This document shows, piece by piece, positions 43,300-51,767 of a stretch of 64,000 nucleotides of DNA; the first letter of the stretch is position 1, and each line of letters begins with the position of its first letter. A model generated the notes under the pieces. It was not told the origin of the DNA and searched no databases. It saw only the letters and a list, made by a program, of their open reading frames with translations. The translations under genes and the position numbers were made by a program. Source of the DNA: Brevinematales bacterium (GTDB lineage: Bacteria; Spirochaetota; Brevinematia; Brevinematales; GWF1-51-8); NCBI GenBank assembly GCA_020059465.1, contig JAGVBZ010000003.1:25698-89697 (forward strand), given 5' to 3'.

Positions 43300-45127
43300 A
43301 GCTCCTCTAAAAAGCTTTCTCATCGATCTCATTGCCTGCCATTCGTCTCAATATGTCCTTCTCTTCAGAGATGAAATCAATTCCTCCGTTCTTTCCGATC
43401 AGGAAATCGCGGAATGTCCCAAACTCCTGCTGACCGATAAAGTACACGATCTTCTTGCTTCTAAGCATATTTCTCTGGAACTTCTTATTGACGACGATCA
43501 GATAAAAATCTGGGGGCAGCCGAGCGCGGTTCTGCCCCATCTTCTCTCTCATTTCAATAATCTTTTCGGCGCATATTTTGAGGAAAACCGCCAGCAGAAC
43601 GAGGAACAGAGCCTGATCGATAATGCGTTCTCCGATCTTTACAATGCGTTTGCGGTGAATATCGGCGACGAATTCCTGTTTTCCTACCTCATCGGGACTA
43701 TTGTGAAATTCCTGAATGCAGAAGTCGGCCTTCTTCAGATATTCGACGAAAACGAAGTTATGAATTTTTCCATGGGGTTTAAATCCGAAAGTCTGAAACA
43801 GATCAAGTATGAAGGTATGGAAATCAAGGACTACCTTTTCGGTACGAAAGATATTCTTTTGATCAACGAGGCGGAAAATAACCCGAAGATCATTATCGCA
43901 GATTCCGACCGTCAGCATATGAAAAGTATTATGGCAGTCCCGCTATTCAATAAGGGCGTATTGGTCGCTATCATCTATCTCGTCAATAAAAGTTACGCCT
44001 CCGATTCGGACAGTTTCAACGAGAATGACAAGCAGTTTGTCTCAAATCTGTCCATCCAGATCGGCGCGATTATTACAAACGCCCTGCTCTATAAAAAGAC
44101 TATCGAACTGAAGGAATTCAACGAAGAGGTGCTCGAAAATATCCCCGTGGGTATCCTGAACGCGTCCGCCGACGGAAAATCCATATTCACCAACCGGTAT
44201 ATGAGGGACTTTCTCTTCGAAATAAAAATGAGTCTCAATTCGATCATCGAACTGATCGAAAACAACGCCGCGCCGGAATTTTTCGGCAAGGAATTCTGTA
44301 TTCCGGTAAAGGACAGGGATTTTTATCTCAGCGTATCGAAACGAATCCTCAGTATCGGGTATAAACCATCGATGCGCCTCTATACCATATTCGATATTTC
44401 AACCGAGAAGGAAATCGAATCCCAGCTCCGCAGGACGGAAAAACTTGCGTCTGCCGGTGAACTGGTCTCCAGTATCGCTCACGAGATCAAGAACCCTCTG
44501 ACTTCCATCAAGGGCTTTGCCGACCTGTTATGGCAGAGAATCGACGATAAGGAATTCGTACTGAAATTCGCAAATATCGTATCCCGCGAAATCAACCGGC
44601 TGAATAATATTATCGAACGATTCCTGTCGTTTGCGAAACCGCAGATCGGTGTGCTTTCCACTGTCGATATGAACTCAATTATCACGGAGGTCAGCGAAGT
44701 GATCGGATACAGTTTGAAGGAGAGCAGGATTGCGCTCGAACTCGATACCAGGCACGAAATAATCGTGTACGGCAACCGCGAACTTCTGACGCAGGTCATG
44801 ATGAATCTCATTCTGAACTCGATTCAGGCGCTGAAGAACACCAAACGTAAAAAGAAGCAAATCCGTGTTACCGAGCATATTTCAGCCGGCAGCGCGGAAA
44901 TTATGATTGAGGATAACGGCGAGGGGATAAAAAAGGAAGACCTCGATAAGGTTTTCAACCCGTTCTATACGACAAAATCGCAGGGCAGCGGGCTTGGCCT
45001 CTCCATTTCGCACCGGATTGTTACTGAGCATAAAGGTACTATTTCCATCGAATCGAAGGCAGGTGAATATACCCGCCTGATAATAACGCTTCCTGTATTT
45101 GAAAAATCGAGGATAGAGGAAAAATGA
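43283..45127 (+). CDS. Cytoplasmic sensor histidine kinase (GAF-PAS-HisKA-HATPase), NtrB-like
   Basis: The 614-residue protein has no membrane helix. It has an N-terminal region of unknown fold (1-110), a GAF domain (about 118-275), a PAS-like domain (about 280-375), the phosphoacceptor box SSIAHEIKNPLTSIKGF with His400, and an ATPase domain with NLILNSIQAL, EDNGEGIKKED and GSGLGLSISH. It is followed by an NtrC-type regulator whose start overlaps its stop (ATGA), forming a two-component pair. The start lies inside rsfS and has only a weak site, so translation is probably coupled. Confidence 0.92.
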   Translation: MFIIDEAPLKSFLIDLIACHSSQYVLLFRDEINSSVLSDQEIAECPKLLLTDKVHDLLASKHISLELLIDDDQIKIWGQPSAVLPHLLSHFNNLFGAYFEENRQQNEEQSLIDNAFSDLYNAFAVNIGDEFLFSYLIGTIVKFLNAEVGLLQIFDENEVMNFSMGFKSESLKQIKYEGMEIKDYLFGTKDILLINEAENNPKIIIADSDRQHMKSIMAVPLFNKGVLVAIIYLVNKSYASDSDSFNENDKQFVSNLSIQIGAIITNALLYKKTIELKEFNEEVLENIPVGILNASADGKSIFTNRYMRDFLFEIKMSLNSIIELIENNAAPEFFGKEFCIPVKDRDFYLSVSKRILSIGYKPSMRLYTIFDISTEKEIESQLRRTEKLASAGELVSSIAHEIKNPLTSIKGFADLLWQRIDDKEFVLKFANIVSREINRLNNIIERFLSFAKPQIGVLSTVDMNSIITEVSEVIGYSLKESRIALELDTRHEIIVYGNRELLTQVMMNLILNSIQALKNTKRKKKQIRVTEHISAGSAEIMIEDNGEGIKKEDLDKVFNPFYTTKSQGSGLGLSISHRIVTEHKGTISIESKAGEYTRLIITLPVFEKSRIEEK

Positions 45128-46482
45128 AACGTACTTTGCTGGTTGCGGACGACGAATACGGTATCCGCGAATTTCTATACGAACTGTTTAAGGAGACTTA
45201 CGATGTCAAGCTCGCAACCGACGGAAAGGAAGCGATCGAATTGTTCGAAAAGGAGATTTTCGATGTGGCACTGATCGACCTCCGTATGCCCGAAGTTTCC
45301 GGCGTCGAGGTACTGGAGTACATCAAGGAAAAGAATATCGACACCATCCCAATCGTTATTACCGCCGATAGGGATATCGATCATGCGGTCGAGGCGATGA
45401 AAATGGGCGCTTATGACTATATCACCAAGCCGATGGACTATAAGAAGCTTACCATCACTATCCATAACGCTATCGATAAAAAAGGTCTCGAAGAACGGAT
45501 TGATAATCTGGAACGGGATGTCAAAGGCAACCTCTTTTTTTCGAATATTATCAGCCAGAGTAAAGAGATGCGGATGGTTTTCAATAATATCGAGAATGTG
45601 CTGAACAACGACGCGACCGTATTGATCTACGGGGAAAGCGGTACCGGAAAGGAACTGATCGCCCGCGCTATTCACTTTAACGGCAACCGCGCCCACAAAC
45701 CGTTTATCCCGATGGACTGCGCCTCCATCCCGGAATCGCTGATTGAGACCGAGCTGTTCGGATATGAAAAAGGCTCGTTCACCGGCGCATCTAAGACAAC
45801 CAGGGGAAAGTTTGAGATTGCCGACGGCGGCACGATCTTCCTCGACGAGATATCGAATATTTCCCTTGACGCGCAGGCTAAGCTGCTTCGTGTTATTCAG
45901 GAACGGGAATTCCTGCGGATAGGCGGCGAGAAACGAATTTCTGTTGACGTCCGTATCATCAGCGCGTCGAATAAAGACCTGAAAAAGATGATACAGGAAG
46001 GGACTTTCCGCGAGGATCTTTATTACCGTCTGAATGTTATCCCGATTCATCTTCCCCCGCTCCGCGAACGCAAGGAAGATATTCCGCTGCTCATCCAGCA
46101 CTTTTTAAAAATATTCAACGAACGGTATCAGAAGAAGGTGCTCTTCGACAGCGGTACGTTGAAGATTCTTCTTGATTACGGCTGGCCCGGCAATGTACGC
46201 GAGCTTGAGAACGTGCTTAACCGTCTGACTCTGACCGCCGACAAGGATGTAATTCTTCAGGATATGCTTCCGGTTGAAATCCGCCGCGCCGGGCTTTCGA
46301 CTATGACGGGAACCGAACTTCTGGAAGCGGACATCACGCTGGACAGTCTGGAAAAGATCCATATCGAGAAACTTCTCAAGAAGCATGATTATAATATCAC
46401 TGCGGTCGCGGAAATTCTCGGGGTCACCCGAAAGACGTTATACGCAAAGATGGAAAAATTCGGGGTACAGAAGAAGAGTTAG
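45124..46482 (+). CDS. Sigma-54-dependent response regulator (NtrC family)
   Basis: The 452-residue protein has a receiver domain with phosphoacceptor Asp52 (ALIDLRMPEVSG). An AAA+ domain carries Walker A GESGTGKE (170-177), the sigma-54 contact loop GSFTGA (217-222, Ser in place of the usual Ala), the Walker B region GGTIFLDEI and PGNVRELENV. A C-terminal Fis-type HTH follows (NITAVAEILGVTRKTLYAKM). It is activated by the upstream kinase and drives sigma-54 promoters, which in spirochaetes may include flagellar or envelope genes. Its last 4 bases overlap the convergent HD-GYP gene. Confidence 0.94.
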   Translation: MKRTLLVADDEYGIREFLYELFKETYDVKLATDGKEAIELFEKEIFDVALIDLRMPEVSGVEVLEYIKEKNIDTIPIVITADRDIDHAVEAMKMGAYDYITKPMDYKKLTITIHNAIDKKGLEERIDNLERDVKGNLFFSNIISQSKEMRMVFNNIENVLNNDATVLIYGESGTGKELIARAIHFNGNRAHKPFIPMDCASIPESLIETELFGYEKGSFTGASKTTRGKFEIADGGTIFLDEISNISLDAQAKLLRVIQEREFLRIGGEKRISVDVRIISASNKDLKKMIQEGTFREDLYYRLNVIPIHLPPLRERKEDIPLLIQHFLKIFNERYQKKVLFDSGTLKILLDYGWPGNVRELENVLNRLTLTADKDVILQDMLPVEIRRAGLSTMTGTELLEADITLDSLEKIHIEKLLKKHDYNITAVAEILGVTRKTLYAKMEKFGVQKKS

Positions 46483-47843
46483 TCGTCGATTTTAAGATTG
46501 GGGATGATTTTTTCAAGCTTAGCGAGAATCGTCCGGTCTATTTCATGATTATTCGCCATATCCTGCATAATCTGCAGGCATTTATCCAGCGCCAGACCCT
46601 CGCGGTATGGACGCTTGCTGGAAAGCGCGTCGTAGATATCCGCGACCGTAATAATCTTCGCGATCTCGGGTATCCCCGCATCCGTCAGATGATCGGGATA
46701 ACCTTCCCCGTTCAGTTTCTCGTGATGCGCTTTCACATAAGTCGCTATCTCGAATAACGGCTTATAGGTCGAAACAATATCAAATCCCAATTCTGAATGC
46801 TTTTTTATCTGACGGAATTCGTCCTCGGTCAACCTGCCGGGTTTATTCAGAACTAATTTACTCACTCCCAGTTTTCCGATATCGTGCAGTATCCCTGTTA
46901 TTTCAATTTTATCGATCACCGCTGCGCGCAGGCCCATCGCACGGGCGATCCCCATAGAAATCTGCATCACCCGACGGGAATGCCCCGCGGTGTACTGATC
47001 GTCACGTTCCAGAATCTCGACTATCGTAGAAAGAATATCCTCGTATTCCTTCTCGATATGGTCGCGTATTTTTTTCAACTGCTGCTCTTTCACGGAACGT
47101 TCCTTGATAGTAACACCATACCGCATCGTCAGCATAATAGTGATAATAAAACTGAATAAGGTGAAACCAGCGGAGGATGCGGAGTTGTCGAACAAAGGCA
47201 AAAAGCCGGGATTAAGCAGTTTGAGCACCGCGATTATGTTAAAAATCAATAATACGATACTGCCGAAAATGAATCCTTTTTCCTTCATAGCCATTCGTTC
47301 CGGCGACCGTGCTTTTTTTACGGAATATATCATTGCTTTAATGAAATTCGTCACAAAAACCGTTACATGAATAGCGAGTACGACAATGTATAGAAATCCG
47401 GGAGTTCCCTGACTGATACTGCCAAGCTTTACCGGCACCGGAAGAATAAACCATGGAGTAAGCATCACCGGAACGGTCGCGATAATCAGTCCGATCATGA
47501 TATTTCTCAGGACAGAATTTTCATTCTCTACTGAAAAAATATATTTCGGCAGACGGATAAATGAGATCAGGGCAACCGCGATACCGATATGCTGGACACG
47601 GTGCATCCAAAGATTCAGCTCAAAAACATTTGAGATCAGCATGATCGTCTGCGGGCCGACATACAGCAACGCCCCGAGAGAAAATTCGATATAATTCTGG
47701 ATTTCCTTTTTCTGATAGATTCCCTGATAGGATGTTTTCCGGTTTTCGTACCAAACGTACGTCAGAAAACAAGCATTCAGAAGATTTAACACGACGCTCA
47801 GCACATTAATAAAAGCCGGGATTAAACGCACTGTTTCGTTCAT
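46479..47843 (-). CDS. Membrane HD-GYP phosphodiesterase A
   Basis: The 454-residue protein has seven predicted membrane helices (about 8-245) and a C-terminal HD-GYP domain (about 270-440) with GHSRRVMQIS, the metal-binding HDIGKLGVSK, HHEKLNGEGYPDHL and ADIYDALSSKRPYREGL. HD-GYP enzymes hydrolyse cyclic di-GMP. All signature metal ligands appear present. Its start overlaps the stop of the second HD-GYP gene by 4 bases, so they are coupled, and its stop overlaps the NtrC-type gene. Confidence 0.88.
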   Translation of the reverse strand: MNETVRLIPAFINVLSVVLNLLNACFLTYVWYENRKTSYQGIYQKKEIQNYIEFSLGALLYVGPQTIMLISNVFELNLWMHRVQHIGIAVALISFIRLPKYIFSVENENSVLRNIMIGLIIATVPVMLTPWFILPVPVKLGSISQGTPGFLYIVVLAIHVTVFVTNFIKAMIYSVKKARSPERMAMKEKGFIFGSIVLLIFNIIAVLKLLNPGFLPLFDNSASSAGFTLFSFIITIMLTMRYGVTIKERSVKEQQLKKIRDHIEKEYEDILSTIVEILERDDQYTAGHSRRVMQISMGIARAMGLRAAVIDKIEITGILHDIGKLGVSKLVLNKPGRLTEDEFRQIKKHSELGFDIVSTYKPLFEIATYVKAHHEKLNGEGYPDHLTDAGIPEIAKIITVADIYDALSSKRPYREGLALDKCLQIMQDMANNHEIDRTILAKLEKIIPNLKIDD

Positions 47844-49072
47844 TCAGGCCTGACCTCGACACATTTTAGAAACACATCGACCAGGTCCGGGTCATAATCG
47901 GTTCCCTTCCCGGTGCGCAGAATAATCATCGCATCCTCCCGGCTTAACGCGGCGCGGTAAAAACGGTCGGTTGTCAGCGCGTCGTAAGTATCCGCGATCT
48001 GGATTATGCGCGCGAATAAGGGGATCTTCTCTCCGGAAATCCCGTTTGGGTATCCGGTACCGTCCCAGTTCTCATGATGATACAGCACATAATCCGCAAA
48101 TCCGGAAAACTGCGAACTTTTCCGAAGAATATCTGCGCCGATCTTGGGATGCCGTTTAATCCGCATAAAATCCTCGGAATTGATTATTTTCCTGCTGCTG
48201 TATTCTTCGATCGCTATTCCGACATATCCGATATCGTGAAGAAGCGCCGCGGTCTGGAGTTCTTCCAGCGAATCTGCGTTCAATCCGATTCGGTTTCCAA
48301 TCAGGGTCGCATAGAGGCTGACTTTTTCGGAATGCCCCTTGAGAAACTCGTTTTTTGATTCCAGCATATTTACGATCATATAGATCGAGGACTCATAGCT
48401 CTCCTTTTCCTTGCCTGTCATCTCCTTTAATGATGCAATCTCGCCCTGAAGTTCGCGGTTCAACTGGGAATATTTAAATATAAAGAAGAACGGGAGCAGG
48501 AACGGGAGTATCCACGCGCCGTAGAGCAGAGTGATATTACTAAAAAACGTGTCAACAGTGTTAATACCTATCATTAAAAAATAGATTAACGAAAGAACTC
48601 TGTTCTCGATTACGATCTGCCGTCCAGTATCTTTCGCGATCAGCAGATAGAGGCTTTCGGCAATCAGAAAAATTGTAAAATACCCGTGCGCCGCATATTC
48701 CATTGTGCCTAATCCCAAAACCACGATTGCGGAGGAAATTCCAAGCAGTATCAGCGAAAGGGTTATCCGCTGCCGCAGATGCTTCGCATTTGTATTCGTC
48801 GAATTGAAAATAAAAATAAAAACAGCAGATACCAGCATGAATATGATATAGAAAATACGGTATAATTCGGACGAAAATACAGGCGTCTCCATGAACTTTG
48901 TTAGAAATATTGAGTTAAGTATAATAGTTGCAAATAAATAAATTCCAGAACTGGAGATTCTGACATCGAAATACCTTGTCTTTATTAACCCGCGCTGAAA
49001 CGCGAAAATAACAAGTCCCCAGATAGAGAACGCAATAATAAGTAAAAGTACCACACCGTGCAGACGAATCAT
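47840..49072 (-). CDS. Membrane HD-GYP phosphodiesterase B
   Basis: The 410-residue protein has six to seven membrane helices (about 5-200), a short coiled linker and an HD-GYP domain (about 230-400): GHSEKVSLYATLIG, HDIGYVGIAI, YHHENWDGTGYPNGI, and ADTYDALTTDRFYR. The usual Lys of HDIGK is Tyr here; the metal-binding His and Asp remain. It is first in a two-gene run with HD-GYP A. The membrane part suggests sensing of an external or membrane signal that tunes cyclic di-GMP. Confidence 0.86.
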   Translation of the reverse strand: MIRLHGVVLLLIIAFSIWGLVIFAFQRGLIKTRYFDVRISSSGIYLFATIILNSIFLTKFMETPVFSSELYRIFYIIFMLVSAVFIFIFNSTNTNAKHLRQRITLSLILLGISSAIVVLGLGTMEYAAHGYFTIFLIAESLYLLIAKDTGRQIVIENRVLSLIYFLMIGINTVDTFFSNITLLYGAWILPFLLPFFFIFKYSQLNRELQGEIASLKEMTGKEKESYESSIYMIVNMLESKNEFLKGHSEKVSLYATLIGNRIGLNADSLEELQTAALLHDIGYVGIAIEEYSSRKIINSEDFMRIKRHPKIGADILRKSSQFSGFADYVLYHHENWDGTGYPNGISGEKIPLFARIIQIADTYDALTTDRFYRAALSREDAMIILRTGKGTDYDPDLVDVFLKCVEVRPE

Positions 49073-49144
49073 TTTTTTCCTTTATCACCCCTAATATATT
49101 GTAATATATTTTAGATTTAATACAAGCGTGAAATGTATTATTTA

Positions 49145-49172
49145 TAAAAAAAGGCGGGAGCATGCTCCCGCC
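49145..49172 (-). terminator. Terminator of hppA
   Basis: GGCGGGAG (49153-49160) and CTCCCGCC (49165-49172) form a perfect 8-bp stem with a CATG loop; on the minus strand it is followed by eight T. Confidence 0.9.
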
Positions 49173-49191
49173 CTATATGCAGAGAAAACTC

Positions 49192-51537
49192 TTATTTAAA
49201 CAATCCGACTACTCTGTTCAAAGCATAGATAGTCGCACCGAACACGACCGCCACCATACTCATCAGCTTGATGAGAATGTTCAGCGAAGGTCCGGATGTA
49301 TCTTTGAACGGGTCGCCTACGGTATCACCGACAACTGCGGCTTTATGAGCCTCGCTGCCTTTTCCGCCCAACGCGCCCCCTTCTATATACTTCTTGGCGT
49401 TATCCCATGCACCGCCTGCATTGGCCATCATGACCGCCAACGGGAAACCGGTGACCAGCGCGCCGGCAAGAAGCCCGACCAGACTCGATATGCCGAAGAA
49501 GACTCCGGTGATGATCGGCATAATGATCGCAAGAAGCGCAGGCATAATCATTTCGCGCTGCGCGCCCAAGGTGCTGATACGTACGCAACTCGCATAATCG
49601 GGATCGGTCGTACCCTCCATCAGGCCCTTGATCTCGCGGAACTGACGGCGGACTTCCTCCACCATCTTGTTAGCCGCGCGCCCGACAGCGCTCATCGAAA
49701 GCGCGCTGAACAGGAACGGGGTCATCGAACCGATAAACAGACCGATCAGTACCTCGGGAGTGATAACATTCGCTACCACAACCAGTTGAGAACCTTCGAT
49801 CTGGCTGACTTTATGAGTGATCTCGTCACGGAAGGCTGCAAGAAGCGCGAGTGCGGTCAACGCGGCGGAACCGATCGCGTAACCTTTACCGGTCGCGGCG
49901 GTCGTGTTTCCGAGCGAATCGAGAGCGTCTGTTCTGCGGCGGACTTCCTTACCCAATCCGCCTTCAGTACCCGCCATTTCGGCGATACCGCCGGCGTTAT
50001 CCGCGACAGGCCCGTAGGCGTCGGTCGCAAGGGTGATACCCAGAGTGGAGAGCATTCCGATAGCGGCGGCGCCGATACCGTACAATCCCAGCGAGTCCTT
50101 CATTTCAGCGGGATTACCTATACCGGCGAAGAAATACGCGCCGATTGTCGCTAACACAACTGTTACGACAGGTATCCATGTCGAAGCCATACCCAGCGAA
50201 AGACCGCCGATTACTAAGGTCGCGGCGCCGGTCTTGGACTGGTCCGCCAAATCTTTTGTGGGTTTATAGGTGTCGGATGTGAAGTATTCGGTGAAGAACC
50301 CAATAATATTACCGGCAATCAATCCGGTTACAATCGAGAAGAATATCCCGATATACTGCATTCCCATAGTAAAATACACGAGGAAGAACGCGGCTATGAT
50401 GATGAGAATTGAGGAGATATATACACCCCTCCGCAGCGCGCCTAATAAAACCGGCTGTGTCGCGTTGTCATCCTTAGTGCGTACGAGGAATGTGCCGATC
50501 AGTGACGCAAATACCCCCATTCCCGCAAGTGCCATCGGAATGGTAATACCGAGGAGCGGGTTTGATGCAAAAGCCACCGCGCCGAGAGCCATAGTCGCCA
50601 CAATGGAACCGACATAACTTTCATAAAGGTCGGCGCCCATACCGGCAACATCACCTACGTTATCGCCCACATTATCGGCGATAGTCGCGGGGTTGCGGGG
50701 ATCGTCTTCGGGAATACCCGCTTCGACTTTACCCACAATATCCGCGCCGACGTCGGCGGACTTGGTATAAATACCGCCGCCTACACGTGCGAATAAAGCC
50801 ATCGACGATGCGCCCATTTCGAACGTCAGCATCGCCTGGGTGATTTCCTGAATATTCAGATTAGCGATATATTTCAATCCGAGATACCATAACGAGAGAT
50901 CGAGAAGCCCCAAACCCACTACGCTCATACCCATAACCGCGCCGGCGGTAAACGCCACACGGAGAGCGGGGTTCAAGCCTTCTTTCGCGGCCCATGCTGT
51001 TCTGCTGTTCGCGCGTGTCGCGATATTCATCCCGATAAACCCGGCGAGACCGGAGAACAATCCGCCGGTCAGAAACGCATAGGGTACAAAGGGAGAGAGC
51101 AGATTATGAGAAACCGCCGATATGATAAAGAGCAGGATAAACATTGCGATAAAAAAGATGATAACCACCTTATACTGCTGTCTGAGGTACGCAAAAGCGC
51201 CCTCGCGGATAGCGGCGGAAATCTTTTTTACCTTGTCGGAACCTTCGTCCTTTTTCAACACATATCTCGCGGCAAGTACAACAAATAAGATAGCTGCTAA
51301 TGCCGCCACAAACGCGATGATGGCGGGAATGGCGGCCTGAATATCCGCACCGCTTGCCGCATCCTGCATAGGTGTTGTGTGAGCCGCAGCTTCCGAAACC
51401 GCTGCCGCGTTAGTCGCGGACGGCTGAGCTGCGCTTTTCTCCTGCGCATGGGCTACCACATTGGAAATGAGAAGCCCGGCACATAGCAGGGTAACTCCCG
51501 CTAAAAGTACCTTAGACCATTTAATCTTCTTCAGCAT
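49192..51537 (-). CDS. hppA: Membrane-bound ion-pumping pyrophosphatase HppA
   Basis: The start is set at 51537 ([12 protein letters not shown]), with AGGAGG upstream; a GTG 6 bases earlier lies closer. The 781-residue protein has about 16 membrane helices and the pyrophosphate-binding motif [20 protein letters not shown], then [20 protein letters not shown]. The [10 protein letters not shown] motif has Ala where K+-independent enzymes have Lys, so it is predicted to need K+. Whether it pumps H+ or Na+ is not settled. The N-terminus has a signal-peptide-like helix and an Ala/Ser-rich stretch of about 60 residues before the first core helix. It couples PPi hydrolysis to an ion gradient. Confidence 0.95.
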   Translation of the reverse strand: MLKKIKWSKVLLAGVTLLCAGLLISNVVAHAQEKSAAQPSATNAAAVSEAAAHTTPMQDAASGADIQAAIPAIIAFVAALAAILFVVLAARYVLKKDEGSDKVKKISAAIREGAFAYLRQQYKVVIIFFIAMFILLFIISAVSHNLLSPFVPYAFLTGGLFSGLAGFIGMNIATRANSRTAWAAKEGLNPALRVAFTAGAVMGMSVVGLGLLDLSLWYLGLKYIANLNIQEITQAMLTFEMGASSMALFARVGGGIYTKSADVGADIVGKVEAGIPEDDPRNPATIADNVGDNVGDVAGMGADLYESYVGSIVATMALGAVAFASNPLLGITIPMALAGMGVFASLIGTFLVRTKDDNATQPVLLGALRRGVYISSILIIIAAFFLVYFTMGMQYIGIFFSIVTGLIAGNIIGFFTEYFTSDTYKPTKDLADQSKTGAATLVIGGLSLGMASTWIPVVTVVLATIGAYFFAGIGNPAEMKDSLGLYGIGAAAIGMLSTLGITLATDAYGPVADNAGGIAEMAGTEGGLGKEVRRRTDALDSLGNTTAATGKGYAIGSAALTALALLAAFRDEITHKVSQIEGSQLVVVANVITPEVLIGLFIGSMTPFLFSALSMSAVGRAANKMVEEVRRQFREIKGLMEGTTDPDYASCVRISTLGAQREMIMPALLAIIMPIITGVFFGISSLVGLLAGALVTGFPLAVMMANAGGAWDNAKKYIEGGALGGKGSEAHKAAVVGDTVGDPFKDTSGPSLNILIKLMSMVAVVFGATIYALNRVVGLFK

Positions 51538-51660
51538 GAACACTCCTCCTAACTTATGATTTACTTAAGAATAATTTGCCTCATGATATTATGTATGAGA
51601 TTTTAAGAATAATCAAGAAATGCTTTTTTGATTTTTTCAACCCGGACCCATTCTAGTATT

Positions 51661-51677
51661 TTTGCAGCATCTGCAAA
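51661..51677. promoter_or_regulatory. Inverted repeat upstream of the GH13 promoter
   Basis: TTTGCAG-CAT-CTGCAAA is a perfect 7-3-7 inverted repeat ending 29 bases before the -35 box of the amylase gene. The location suits an activator or repressor site; no regulator is identified. Confidence 0.35.
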
Positions 51678-51706
51678 TCCGCTATTGCTGTGTTTTTTAT
51701 ACAAAT

Positions 51707-51735
51707 TTGCAATTCTCAAATTTCCTATATATAAT
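51707..51735 (+). promoter_or_regulatory. Promoter of the GH13-CBM48-M16 operon
   Basis: TTGCAA (51707-51712) and TATAAT (51730-51735) with a 17-base spacer, 32 bases upstream of the start codon at 51768. Confidence 0.65.
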
Positions 51736-51767
51736 AAACTGTCCTTTTTTATACCCGGAGACGCTAA

